DNA of 64,000 bases from Bacillota bacterium (GCA_023390555.1 JAEWCQ010000011.1:1-64000); one strand, 5' to 3'; positions 49,004 to 58,330 are shown, counted from the stretch's first letter. The notes: generated from the sequence alone by a model not told the origin. Numbers and translations are program-made.

Positions 49004-49645
49004 ATGCGGAAAAAGTTTGTTTTTGATAAAGAATATCGGAATAGAAGTATCTGTTGCCTGTTATCTGTAATCCTTATGGGATTTTCATTATCATGGCTTA
49101 TCATTGTTAATTTTGGTACGGATCCCTGCTCCGTAATGAATCTTGGTATCTCAAATGCACTTGGACTTTCACTCGGAAACTGGCAGTTGCTTTACAATAT
49201 CGTTCTGCTGGTCGTAATACTGAAATTTGGAAGGAATCTGATTGGTTTAGGCACCGTATTCAATATGGTTCTGGTTGGGTATTCCTGTGATTTTTTCCGG
49301 CACCTGTGGGAGAGGCTGCACCTCACGGGACTTGCAGATCCAATGGTGTCAAGAATTCTGATTCTGATTGTAATGCTTGGAATATTTGTATTGGCAGCAT
49401 CTGTTTATATGGCTGTGGATATTGGTGTTGCGCCTTATGATGCAATACCAATGATTGTCCATAAGAAGTTAACCGGTATTCGTTTTCGAGTGATAAGAAT
49501 CTGCTGGGATATGATTTCGGTAGTGATTGGTGCCATACTTGGAAGCACGGTCGGTGCTGTAACAATCATGATCGCATTTGTTCTGGGTCCGGTTATAGAG
49601 TTTATAAAACCTTTTATCAATCAGTTATTTGTGAAGGTGAAGTGA
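49004..49645 (+). CDS. YczE/YitT-type integral membrane protein
   Basis: A 213-residue protein with about six membrane helices, matching the YczE/YyaS family (COG2364): CLLSVILMGFSLSWLI, FGTDPCSVMNLGIS early, and DIGVAPYDAIPMIV in the middle, which repeats the FGTDP-like motif. The family's function is not established; some members affect lipopeptide production in Bacillus. ATG 49004 follows GAGGAA; the upstream ATG at 48983 is less likely. A terminator follows at 49739. Confidence 0.85.
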   Translation: MRKKFVFDKEYRNRSICCLLSVILMGFSLSWLIIVNFGTDPCSVMNLGISNALGLSLGNWQLLYNIVLLVVILKFGRNLIGLGTVFNMVLVGYSCDFFRHLWERLHLTGLADPMVSRILILIVMLGIFVLAASVYMAVDIGVAPYDAIPMIVHKKLTGIRFRVIRICWDMISVVIGAILGSTVGAVTIMIAFVLGPVIEFIKPFINQLFVKVK

Positions 49646-49738
49646 GGAAATCATAAAGTACATAAAAAGTCACAAAAATACGCACAGAAAACAGGAGCGG
49701 CTTACCGCTGAATTTTGAATTTCATACGACAGTCCGAA

Positions 49739-49782
49739 GAATCTGGATATAGTAATGATTGCTATAACTGGATTCTTTTTTA
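49739..49782 (+). terminator. Terminator after the YczE-type gene
   Basis: A 16-19 bp stem with three wobble pairs and one mismatch (49739-49756 with 49758-49775), followed by seven T residues. Confidence 0.8.
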
Positions 49783-49793
49783 TTCGTAGCCAA

Positions 49794-49817
49794 CATGCAA
49801 AACATCTGTTTTGCATG
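49794..49817. repeat. Perfect inverted repeat near the second binding-protein gene
   Basis: CATGCAAAACA-TC-TGTTTTGCATG, an 11-bp stem with a 2-base loop. It lies 28 bases past the stop of the minus-strand gene; no T tract follows on that strand, so its role as terminator is uncertain. Confidence 0.5.
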
Positions 49818-49844
49818 CAGGAAATCGCCGGAATTATTGAGGAT

Positions 49845-50750
49845 TTAGTGCGAATGTTTTGTTCGGACGGTAATACCGGTGTTCAAAAATGCAGGACCGG
49901 TGCTATAGCCTTTCAGGGCGGCAATTGTCTGTGCCATTCCAAGATAACCCATCGTGTATGGGTTTTGAACCAATACCACATTGATAACCCCCTCATCTAT
50001 ATATTGCTGTATCGTTTTTGTAAGATCAAAGCCAATACCTACGATTGGTTTTTGGGCTTCCCCTATTGCTCTTCCAACTCCGGTTGTAGCACTTTCATTG
50101 GTGCCGAAAAGTCCGACAAGGTCGGGATTGTCGGCTAGAAATTCCTCCGCTTCCCATTTTGCAATGACGGGATTGCCGAAGGAATATTTTGTAGGGGGAA
50201 CCTGAAATCGCCCATCCTCATCCATGACTTCTCGAAATCCCTTTTCCCGTTCTGCGGTACTGGACATTGCCGTATTTTCTCCGACAATTCCAATAGACCC
50301 GCTTCTTATTCCCAGATCATTCAGTTCAGACAGCATACTTTGACCGGCTATCATACCGGCATCGTAATTATCGGTTGCAAGTGTGATGATGCCAGCTTCG
50401 TTTGCAGGAGAATCTACGTAGATGATTTTGACGCTATGTGCTTTTGCATCTTCCACGATACCGGACTCCATGACCGGATCAATTACGGCAAGCATGATGG
50501 CGTCTGCCCCCTGATTAATCGCATTTTTTATAATGGCAATCTGTGCATTCGTATCCAGTCTCTCCGGAGCATCCCAGACATAGCCGATACCTGTGAGCTT
50601 GGACATGTCCGAAACACCCTGGTTTAAATCCTTCCAATATTTGATTCCTTTTTCCTTTGTAATGAGATAGATTTTGAAATTTTCTACCGGAGGGACGGGT
50701 GGAATGGGGCCGAAATCATAGCTGTTCGGGTTATTGTTTTCAAAATACAT
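49845..50750 (-). CDS. Leaderless substrate-binding-protein-like protein, copy 2
   Basis: A 301-residue paralogue of the protein at 42607-43509 with the same type I periplasmic-binding features: INQGADAIMLAVIDP, SVKIIYVDSP, TLATDNYDAGMIAG, GLFGTNESATTGVGRAI, and the identical NPYTMGYLGMAQTIAALKGY followed by TGP.FLNTGITV. The N-terminus is a short Asn/Pro-rich linker (ENNNPNSYDFGPIPPVPP), not a signal peptide, and there is no HTH. ATG 50750 has AGGA upstream. It is transcribed opposite to the subtilases and YczE gene and has no transporter partner. A cytosolic sugar-binding or sensing role is inferred. Confidence 0.75.
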   Translation of the reverse strand: MYFENNNPNSYDFGPIPPVPPVENFKIYLITKEKGIKYWKDLNQGVSDMSKLTGIGYVWDAPERLDTNAQIAIIKNAINQGADAIMLAVIDPVMESGIVEDAKAHSVKIIYVDSPANEAGIITLATDNYDAGMIAGQSMLSELNDLGIRSGSIGIVGENTAMSSTAEREKGFREVMDEDGRFQVPPTKYSFGNPVIAKWEAEEFLADNPDLVGLFGTNESATTGVGRAIGEAQKPIVGIGFDLTKTIQQYIDEGVINVVLVQNPYTMGYLGMAQTIAALKGYSTGPAFLNTGITVRTKHSH

Positions 50751-50877
50751 GATTTCATCCTGCAAAAAAAGTGCTTAGTAATAGATAATGCAATTTATCA
50801 GGGGATTATGATAGTTTTTTTTGGATATGCTGTTGCTGACCGATGCAAGAGATCGGAATATGGAGAAACTTTTTATT

Positions 50878-50906
50878 TTGTAAATGTAATATTTTTATGG
50901 TATGAT
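50878..50906 (+). promoter_or_regulatory. Probable promoter of the topoisomerase-folate region
   Basis: TTGTAA at 50878-50883 and TATGAT at 50901-50906 with 17 bases between; the -35 is weak. It lies 60 bases before the topoisomerase B subunit gene. Confidence 0.5.
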
Positions 50907-50965
50907 AAAATGCAAATGCGGTATAGCTGTTAATAGGGAAAGATTGAAATAAAGTGAGGAAAGAA

Positions 50966-52888
50966 ATGGAAAAGGAAGTCGTTTATGATGCGAGCAGTAT
51001 ATCTGTACTGGAAGGACTGGAAGCAGTCCGGAAAAGACCGGGTATGTATATCGGCAGTGTTTCTCGAAAGGGATTGAATCATCTGATCTATGAGATTGTG
51101 GATAATTCTGTGGATGAGCATCTGGCAGGAGAATGTGATACGATTTATGTGACACTGGAAGCGGATGGTTCCTGTACCGTAGAGGATAATGGACGGGGAA
51201 TTCCGGTTGGAATGCACCAGAAGGGCGTTTCAGCGGCACGTGTGGTATTTTCCACCCTGCATGCCGGAGGAAAGTTTGATGATTCTGTCTATAAGACCAG
51301 CGGTGGACTGCATGGAGTGGGATCTTCTGTTGTAAACGCATTGTCACTGTACATGGATGTGCAGATCAGCAGAGAGGGCTACATTCACCATGACCGGTAT
51401 GAACGCGGAGTTCCGGTGATAGATTTGGAAGACGGGCTTCTTCCAAAGCTTGGCAAGACAAAGGCAAAGGGAACGAAGATCAATTTCCTGCCGGATCCGG
51501 AGATATTTGAAAAGACAAGGTTTAAGGAAGACGAGGTAAAGAGCCGCCTACATGAGACCGCTTATCTGAATCCGAAATTGACGATTGTCTATGAAGATAA
51601 AAGAGACGGGGAAACAGAACATATTGAATACCACGAAGAAGCGGGAATCATCGGTTATGTTCAGGATTTGAACCGCAATCTGGAGACGGTAACGGATGTG
51701 ATTTATTTTAAGGGTGAGAGCGAAGGCATTTCCGTGGAGGCCGCCTTTCAGTATACAACGGAATTTCATGAAAATGTACTTGGATTCTGTAATAATATCT
51801 ACAATGCGGAGGGTGGGACCCATCTGACGGGATTTAAGACGACGTTTACGACCGTGATCAATTCCTATGCAAGAGAATTGGGAATTTTAAAAGAAAAAGA
51901 TGCCAACTTTACCGGTACGGATGTAAGGAATGGCATGACGGCAGTTGTATCGGTCAAGCATCCGGATCCGCGGTTTGAAGGACAGACCAAGACCAAGCTG
52001 GATAACCAGGATGCGGCAAGAGTAGCAGGAAAAGTTACGAACGATGAGATACAGCTCTTTTTTGACCGGAATATCGAGACCTTAAAGGCAGTGATCGGCT
52101 GTGCGGAAAAAGCGGCAAAGATTCGGAAAACAGAAGAAAAGGCAAAGACAAATCTTCTTTCGAAGCAGAAGTTCTCGTTTGATTCGAACGGGAAGCTGGC
52201 AAACTGCGAGAGCAGGGATGCTTCCATCTGTGAGATTTTTATCGTGGAAGGAGATTCTGCCGGAGGCTCTGCCAAAACCGCGAGAGACCGTAATTACCAG
52301 GCAATTCTGCCGATTCGGGGAAAGATTCTGAATGTGGAAAAGGCAAGCATCGACAAGGTGCTGGCAAATGCCGAGATCAAGACGATGATCAATGCATTCG
52401 GCTGTGGATTTTCGGAAGGATTCGGCAATGATTTTGATATTACAAAGCTTCGTTATGACAAGATTATTATCATGGCCGATGCCGATGTGGATGGTGCACA
52501 TATTTCTACGCTGCTTCTGACGCTGTTCTATCGTTTTATGCCGGAACTTATTTTTGAGGGACATGTATATCTTGCAATGCCGCCTCTTTATAAGGCAATG
52601 CCTGTAAAAGGAAAAGAAGAGTACCTGTATGACGATGCGGCACTGGAAAAATATCGTAAGACCCACCATGGTTCTTTTACGCTCCAGCGTTACAAAGGTC
52701 TCGGTGAGATGGATGCGTCCCAGTTGTGGGAGACAACGCTGGATCCGAAAACAAGAATTTTAAAGCGGGTAGAAATTGAAGACGCGAGAATGGCATCGGA
52801 TGTGACGGCAATGCTGATGGGAACCGATGTACCGCCGCGGAGAGCATTTATTTATGACAATGCGCGCGAAGCGGAATTAGATATATAG
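50966..52888 (+). CDS. Type IIA DNA topoisomerase, B subunit (GyrB/ParE)
   Basis: A 640-residue GHKL ATPase/TOPRIM subunit. The Bergerat fold is visible (LEAVRKRPGMYIGS, EIVDNSVDEHLAG, VEDNGRGIP, GGLHGVGSSVVNAL), then TOPRIM EGDSAGGSAKTARDR, IMADADVDGAHIS, and QRYKGLGEMDASQLWETT. With the A subunit next to it, this forms a complete type II topoisomerase. Whether it is the gyrase or topoisomerase IV cannot be decided from this subunit alone; it is not next to dnaA or recF. ATG 50966 with GAGGAAAG upstream. Confidence 0.92.
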   Translation: MEKEVVYDASSISVLEGLEAVRKRPGMYIGSVSRKGLNHLIYEIVDNSVDEHLAGECDTIYVTLEADGSCTVEDNGRGIPVGMHQKGVSAARVVFSTLHAGGKFDDSVYKTSGGLHGVGSSVVNALSLYMDVQISREGYIHHDRYERGVPVIDLEDGLLPKLGKTKAKGTKINFLPDPEIFEKTRFKEDEVKSRLHETAYLNPKLTIVYEDKRDGETEHIEYHEEAGIIGYVQDLNRNLETVTDVIYFKGESEGISVEAAFQYTTEFHENVLGFCNNIYNAEGGTHLTGFKTTFTTVINSYARELGILKEKDANFTGTDVRNGMTAVVSVKHPDPRFEGQTKTKLDNQDAARVAGKVTNDEIQLFFDRNIETLKAVIGCAEKAAKIRKTEEKAKTNLLSKQKFSFDSNGKLANCESRDASICEIFIVEGDSAGGSAKTARDRNYQAILPIRGKILNVEKASIDKVLANAEIKTMINAFGCGFSEGFGNDFDITKLRYDKIIIMADADVDGAHISTLLLTLFYRFMPELIFEGHVYLAMPPLYKAMPVKGKEEYLYDDAALEKYRKTHHGSFTLQRYKGLGEMDASQLWETTLDPKTRILKRVEIEDARMASDVTAMLMGTDVPPRRAFIYDNAREAELDI

Positions 52889-52921
52889 TTGAGAGAGCAG
52901 GATAAGAAAGGACGTTAGCAG

Positions 52922-55159
52922 ATGGAAACAGGGGAACGGATTGTTCAGACAGAATATTCAGATGTGATGCAGAAATCTTACATTGATTATGCGATGAGCG
53001 TAATCATTGCAAGAGCGCTGCCGGATATTCGTGACGGATTAAAACCGGTTCAGAGAAGAACTTTATATGATATGCATGAGCTTGGCATCCGCTATGACAG
53101 ACCGTATCGTAAATGTGCACGTATTGTGGGCGACACCATGGGTAAATATCACCCGCACGGAGACAGCTCAATCTATGAAGCACTCGTTGTCATGGCACAG
53201 GAATTCAAAAAAGGAATGCCGTTGGTCGATGGCCACGGCAATTTTGGCTCTATTGAGGGAGACGGGGCGGCAGCTATGCGTTACACGGAAGCACGGCTGC
53301 AGAAGATTACGCAGGAAGCCTACCTTTCGGATTTGGATAAAGATGTGGTGGATTTTGTGCCGAACTTCGATGAGACGGAAAAAGAACCGGAAGTGCTGCC
53401 GGTAAAAGTACCGAATCTCCTGATTAATGGTGCGGAAGGTATCGCAGTCGGTATGGCGACCAGTATTCCACCGCATAATTTTACCGAGGTCATCGAAGGC
53501 GTCAAGGCCTATATGAAAAACCCGGATATTTCGACGGCAGAAATCATGCAGTATGTCAAAGGCCCGGATTTTCCTACCGGGGGGATAGTCATCAATCAGA
53601 ATGAACTGCTGAGCATCTATGAGACGGGTATGGGCAAAATCAAACTTCGCGGAAAAGTGGAAGTAGAGCAGACCAAGGGCGGAAAAGAACGGCTTGTCAT
53701 TACGGAGATTCCCTATACGATGATCGGAGCCAATATCGGCAAATTTCTGAATGATGTATACACGCTTGTGGAAACAAAGAAAACCAATGATATTGTGGAT
53801 ATTTCCAATCAGTCTTCCAAAGATGGGATTCGTATTGTAATCGAGCTCCGCAAGGGAGCAGATGCACAGAATCTGTGTAACCTGTTGTATAAGAAGACAA
53901 AGCTGGAGGATACCTTCGGGGTGAATATGCTGGCAGTTGTAAACGGAAGGCCGGAGACACTCGGCATTATTCCGATCATCCGTCATCATGTGTCATTTCA
54001 GTACGAACTTGCCACGCGAAAATATAAGACCTTACTGGCAAAAGAACTCGATAAAAAAGAAATACAGGAGGGACTGATCCGGGCCTGTGATGTGATCGAT
54101 CTGATTATTGAGATCTTAAGAGGCAGTAAGAATATCAAGGAGGCAAAGGCCTGTCTGATGAACGGAGAGACTGCTGGAATCCGATTTAAGTCGGATGAAT
54201 CGCAGCAAATGGCCGCACAGCTGAATTTTACGGAACGCCAGGCAACGGCGATTTTGGAGATGCGTCTCTATAAACTGATCGGTCTGGAAATTGAAGCATT
54301 GATGGCAGACCATGAGGCAACATTAAAAAATATTGCGACCTTTGAGGATATTCTGACGAACCGCCAGACGATGGCAAAGGTCATTATAAAGGAACTGGAT
54401 TCCTATAAAAAAGAGTATGGTACGGAGCGCAGGACTCTGATTGATAATATGGCGGAGGCTGTTTACGAAGAAAAGAAGATGGAAGAGATGGATGTCGTCT
54501 TTTTGATGGATCGCTTCGGCTATGTGAAAACAATTGATACGGCGGCCTATGAGCGGAATCGGGAAGCGGCGGACAGTGAAAACCGCTATGTGGTCAACTG
54601 CAAAAATACGGATAAAATCTGTATGTTTACAAATACGGGACAGATGCATCTGCTGAAAATAGCGGATGTGCCGTTTGGTAAGTTCCGGGATAAGGGATCT
54701 CCGGTCGACAATATCAGTAACTATGACAGTTCCAAGGAGAATCTGATTTATATTGCTACGATGCAGGACATCTGCCGGCACAGACTGATTTTCGGAACGA
54801 AGACAGCGATGCTCAAACTGGTCGCCGGAACTGAATTTGACGTGGCGAAACGAACGACCGCGGCGACAAAACTGGCTGAGGAAGATGAATTGCTGCTTGT
54901 ACATGAGGTCTTGGAAGGAGATACGCTCGTCATGCAGTCGGAAAAGGATCTGTTTTTGCGTATTGAGGTGGGAACCGTTCCCGAAAAGAAGAAGGGGGCT
55001 GCCGGTGTGCGCGGCATGAAGCTGGCGCCGGGGGATCAGCTCACGAATATCTATTATCTGACCGGAGGAAGCACGGAAACGGTGACGGTTAAGGAAAAAG
55101 AGATTGTCTTAAACAGACTGCATGTCGGCAATCGGGACACCAAAGGAGTAAAAAGATAA
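52922..55159 (+). CDS. Type IIA DNA topoisomerase, A subunit (GyrA/ParC)
   Basis: A 745-residue breakage-reunion subunit. The N-terminus has SYIDYAMSVIIARALPDIRD, the quinolone region GDTMGKYHPHGDSSIYEAL (Ser at the GyrA-83 and Glu at the GyrA-87 position, so no obvious resistance change), and the catalytic Tyr in AAAMRYTEARLQ. The C-terminal beta-pinwheel is short, and I do not see the Q-R-R-G-G-x-G gyrase box, which favours topoisomerase IV or a second, gyrase-like enzyme. It starts 33 bases after the B subunit with AAAGGACG. Confidence 0.9.
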   Translation: METGERIVQTEYSDVMQKSYIDYAMSVIIARALPDIRDGLKPVQRRTLYDMHELGIRYDRPYRKCARIVGDTMGKYHPHGDSSIYEALVVMAQEFKKGMPLVDGHGNFGSIEGDGAAAMRYTEARLQKITQEAYLSDLDKDVVDFVPNFDETEKEPEVLPVKVPNLLINGAEGIAVGMATSIPPHNFTEVIEGVKAYMKNPDISTAEIMQYVKGPDFPTGGIVINQNELLSIYETGMGKIKLRGKVEVEQTKGGKERLVITEIPYTMIGANIGKFLNDVYTLVETKKTNDIVDISNQSSKDGIRIVIELRKGADAQNLCNLLYKKTKLEDTFGVNMLAVVNGRPETLGIIPIIRHHVSFQYELATRKYKTLLAKELDKKEIQEGLIRACDVIDLIIEILRGSKNIKEAKACLMNGETAGIRFKSDESQQMAAQLNFTERQATAILEMRLYKLIGLEIEALMADHEATLKNIATFEDILTNRQTMAKVIIKELDSYKKEYGTERRTLIDNMAEAVYEEKKMEEMDVVFLMDRFGYVKTIDTAAYERNREAADSENRYVVNCKNTDKICMFTNTGQMHLLKIADVPFGKFRDKGSPVDNISNYDSSKENLIYIATMQDICRHRLIFGTKTAMLKLVAGTEFDVAKRTTAATKLAEEDELLLVHEVLEGDTLVMQSEKDLFLRIEVGTVPEKKKGAAGVRGMKLAPGDQLTNIYYLTGGSTETVTVKEKEIVLNRLHVGNRDTKGVKR

Positions 55160-55160
55160 A

Positions 55161-56444
55161 GTGACTTATCAAGAAGCGCGGGCATTTCTGGAAGAAACAA
55201 AAAAATATGGAAGTATTCTGGGACTTACCAGTATCCGGATGCTGATGCGGGAACTGGGAGATGTGCAGGAACAGTTGAAGATCGTGCATGTGGCAGGAAC
55301 CAATGGAAAGGGCTCCACCTGCGCAATGATTGCTTCTATTTTGCAGGAAGCCGGTTACCGGGTTGGCAGATACAGTTCTCCGGCAGTCTTTTTCTATGAA
55401 GAAATCTATCAGGTGGATGGGACACCAATTGACAGGGAGGAGCTGGCTGCCTGCACAGCGATGGTTGCCAGTGCCTGTCATGTCATGACGACATCCGGTC
55501 AGCCACATCCTACTGTGTTTGAGGTGGAGACAGCGATTGCCTTCTGCTATTTTACAAGACAGAAATGCGACGTAGTAGTTCTGGAGACAGGAATGGGCGG
55601 TGCGACAGATGCGACAAATCTGATTACCCGTCCGGTCTGTTCGGTTCTCACTTCTATCAGTATGGATCATATGGGATTTCTCGGAGACACGATTGCAGAG
55701 ATTGCAGCTGTAAAGGCCGGTATCATAAAGGAAAACTGCCCGGTCGTCTCTGTTTTGCAGAAACAGGAAGCCATGGACGTCATGGAACGGCAGGTCGAGA
55801 TTATGCATGCGGATCTCAAAATCGCAGATCCAGCAGCCGCGGAAAACGTAGGCTATGATATGGATGGACTTCAGTTTTACTACCCGGAGCTTGGAGTTGT
55901 CTCGGTAGGACTTACCGGGTTCTGCCAGCAGGAGAACGCGGTACTTGCGATTGAAACGGCAGTTCTTCTGGCCGGTCACGGTTATCGGATTACGAAAGAA
56001 CAGATTCGCATGGGGCTTCGCCGGGCCATCTGGCCGGGACGTCTGGAGACAATCAGCAGGAATCCGCGTATTATTCTGGATGGCGCACACAATGAAGATG
56101 CTGCACGAAAATTAAGGACAACAATCGAAAATTGTTTTACAAATATACCAATAACCTATATAATAGGGGTGCTTGCAGATAAGGAGCATGAAAAAATGTT
56201 ACAAATACTGCTTCCCTATGCAAGAAAAGTATATACGGTAACACCGGAGAATCCCCGGGCACTTAAAGGGGAAAAGCTGTGTGCGGAAGCAGAAAAGTAT
56301 CATTCAGATGTAACGAATGAAGGAAGCGTTGCACTTGCGGTTGCGCATGCGGTAACAGGTGCAGAGGAAGGGGAAGTCATACTGGCCTTTGGATCGCTTT
56401 CCTATCTGCAGCAGGTGAAAGAAGCGGTGGAAAACAGGAAGTAA
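55161..56444 (+). CDS. folC: Folylpolyglutamate/dihydrofolate synthase
   Basis: A 427-residue Mur-ligase-like enzyme that adds glutamate to folate or dihydropteroate. The ATP loop is VAGTNGKGSTCAM (about residues 43-55), followed by SSPAVFFYEE, the metal-binding ETGMGGATDATN, and LDGAHNEDAARKL. The GTG start lies one base after the topoisomerase A stop, with AAAGGAG at 55143 in the preceding gene, so the folate genes are in the same transcript as the topoisomerase. First gene of a five-gene folate operon. Confidence 0.92.
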   Translation: MTYQEARAFLEETKKYGSILGLTSIRMLMRELGDVQEQLKIVHVAGTNGKGSTCAMIASILQEAGYRVGRYSSPAVFFYEEIYQVDGTPIDREELAACTAMVASACHVMTTSGQPHPTVFEVETAIAFCYFTRQKCDVVVLETGMGGATDATNLITRPVCSVLTSISMDHMGFLGDTIAEIAAVKAGIIKENCPVVSVLQKQEAMDVMERQVEIMHADLKIADPAAAENVGYDMDGLQFYYPELGVVSVGLTGFCQQENAVLAIETAVLLAGHGYRITKEQIRMGLRRAIWPGRLETISRNPRIILDGAHNEDAARKLRTTIENCFTNIPITYIIGVLADKEHEKMLQILLPYARKVYTVTPENPRALKGEKLCAEAEKYHSDVTNEGSVALAVAHAVTGAEEGEVILAFGSLSYLQQVKEAVENRK

Positions 56445-56457
56445 AGAGGAATGATTC

Positions 56458-57012
56458 ATGATAGACAGAGAAAAAGTGGAGGCTGGTATACGGCTGATAT
56501 TAGAAGGCATCGGCGAGGATTCGACCCGGGAAGGCCTGCTTGAGACGCCCGAGCGCATTGCAAGAATGTATGAAGAAATCTACGGCGGGATGGACATGGA
56601 TGCCGCGGAACCGCTGGCAAAGCGTTTCCATGTGAGCAATAATGAGATGATACTGGAGAAAGATATCACATTCTATTCCACCTGTGAGCACCATCTGCTG
56701 CCATTTTACGGAAAGGCACATGTGGCTTACATTCCAAACGGAGAAGTGGTCGGTTTGAGCAAGCTGGCCCGGACCGTGGAGATATTTGCGAGACGGCCAC
56801 AGATTCAGGAACAGCTTACTTCACAGATTGCGGACGCGTTAATGGAATATTTAAAACCAAAGGGTGCAATGGTCATGATCGAGGCCGAGCATATGTGTAT
56901 GACGATGCGCGGAATCAAGAAACCGGGAAGCAAGACGACGACGTTTGTGACCAGAGGGATATTTTCAGAGGAAGAACAGCTGCAGAATAAATTTCTGGCA
57001 TTGGTGAAATAG
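56458..57012 (+). CDS. folE: GTP cyclohydrolase I
   Basis: A 184-residue FolE enzyme converting GTP to 7,8-dihydroneopterin triphosphate. The zinc ligands are in STCEHHLLPF (Cys and His) and HMCMTMRG (the second Cys), with the usual VGLSKLAR and KTTTFVTRG blocks. It follows folC by 13 bases with AAAGAGGAATG. The next gene starts at the base after its stop. Confidence 0.95.
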   Translation: MIDREKVEAGIRLILEGIGEDSTREGLLETPERIARMYEEIYGGMDMDAAEPLAKRFHVSNNEMILEKDITFYSTCEHHLLPFYGKAHVAYIPNGEVVGLSKLARTVEIFARRPQIQEQLTSQIADALMEYLKPKGAMVMIEAEHMCMTMRGIKKPGSKTTTFVTRGIFSEEEQLQNKFLALVK

Positions 57013-57513
57013 ATGAAATACGTAGAAAGATTACTCGAAGACAAGCGGTTTCGGGAAGTACTGGAAGAACTGGAAAGACTTGAGGCGGACAGAATCTATT
57101 GCCGTCATGATTTTACACATCTGATGGATGTGGCGAGAATTGCCAGCCGGGAACAGCTCGAGTCCGGTGGCGTGGCCGACGAAGAACAGATTTATCTTGC
57201 GGCCCTGCTGCATGATATCGGCAGAGCAGAAGAATATAAAAACGGAATCTCCCATGCCATCGCAGGTAAAAAGCTGGCAGGGGAGATTTTACTGCATATA
57301 GGATACCCCGGGCAAAAAACAGAGCAGATTTTAGCAGTCATCGAAGGACACCGGGGAGAGACACCTGTGCTGCAGGAAGATCCCGGTACCGAAGTGCTGG
57401 TACAGCTCATTCAGACCGCCGATCAAAAATCACGGCCCTGTTTTTTCTGCAGGGCGGCAGATACCTGTAAATGGAGCAGTGACCGGAAGAATAAGACTGG
57501 AGATTGGAGGTAG
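57013..57513 (+). CDS. HD-domain hydrolase in the folate operon
   Basis: A 166-residue HD-superfamily protein: CRHDFTHLMDVARIA gives the first His, LLHDIGRAEEYKNG the HD pair, EGHRGETPV a later His, and QTADQKSRPCFFC the last Asp, followed by a cysteine-rich tail CFFCRAADTCKW. It begins directly after the folE stop. Folate synthesis needs removal of phosphates from dihydroneopterin triphosphate, a step with no dedicated gene in this operon; this protein is a natural candidate, though that is inference. Its end overlaps the folP upstream region. Confidence 0.8.
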   Translation: MKYVERLLEDKRFREVLEELERLEADRIYCRHDFTHLMDVARIASREQLESGGVADEEQIYLAALLHDIGRAEEYKNGISHAIAGKKLAGEILLHIGYPGQKTEQILAVIEGHRGETPVLQEDPGTEVLVQLIQTADQKSRPCFFCRAADTCKWSSDRKNKTGDWR

Positions 57514-57523
57514 CAGGAAGAAA

Positions 57524-58330
57524 ATGAAAATTGGCAATCGCGAATTTGAATTGAAGAACAAAACGTATATCATGGGAATTCTGAATGTGACACCGGATTC
57601 TTTTTCGGATGGAGGCAAGTACGGAGAAGTGGATGCTGCACTATTCCGTGCACAGCAGATGATCGATGAGGGGGCATCCATTGTAGATATCGGAGGGGAA
57701 TCCACGAGACCGGGTTATACCATGATTTCGGTGCAAGAGGAAATCGCAAGGACTGCACCAGTGATAGAAGCGGTCAAAAGCCGGTTCGATGTACCCGTGT
57801 CGATTGACACGTATAAGAGCCTGGTGGCAGAGGCCTGTGCAAAAGCCGGAGCCGATCTGATCAATGATATCTGGGGATTGAAATACGATTCAAAAATGGC
57901 CGCTGTCATAAAGAATACGGATACGGCCTGCTGCCTGATGCATAACCGGGCAGACAGCTCGTACACGGATTTTATGGAAGATTTAAAGAATGATCTTCGG
58001 GAAACCATATCGCTGGCGAAAGAGGCCGGGATAGCAGAAGATCGAATCATTCTGGATCCGGGTGTCGGATTTGCAAAATCGTATTCGAACAATCTGGAGG
58101 CGGTTCGTCGGGTGGGGGAATTAAGGGAACTTGGGTTTCCGGTTCTGCTTGGGACTTCCCGTAAATCTGTGATCGGATTAACACTCGATGTGCCTGCTGC
58201 AGAGCGTGTTACCGGAACGGCAGTGACGACTGTTTTCGGAGTTCTGGGAGGTTGCAGCTTTGTCCGGGTGCATGATGTAAAAGAGAATCTGGAGGCCATT
58301 CGGATGACGGAAGCGATTCTTTTCTCCTGA
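57524..58330 (+). CDS. folP: Dihydropteroate synthase
   Basis: A 268-residue DHPS that joins para-aminobenzoate to dihydropterin. Both family signatures are present: MGILNVTPDSFSDGG and DIGGESTRPG near residues 15-60. Later blocks are GADLINDIWG, LMHNR and DPGVGFAKS and LGTSRKSVIG. ATG 57524 follows GGAAG; a frame extending upstream overlaps the HD gene and is not needed. Confidence 0.95.
   Translation: MKIGNREFELKNKTYIMGILNVTPDSFSDGGKYGEVDAALFRAQQMIDEGASIVDIGGESTRPGYTMISVQEEIARTAPVIEAVKSRFDVPVSIDTYKSLVAEACAKAGADLINDIWGLKYDSKMAAVIKNTDTACCLMHNRADSSYTDFMEDLKNDLRETISLAKEAGIAEDRIILDPGVGFAKSYSNNLEAVRRVGELRELGFPVLLGTSRKSVIGLTLDVPAAERVTGTAVTTVFGVLGGCSFVRVHDVKENLEAIRMTEAILFS

Noticed and set aside
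55089..56090. A 333-codon minus-strand open frame opposite folC
   Set aside because: folC motifs are complete on the plus strand; the antisense frame shows no family and no ribosome binding site.
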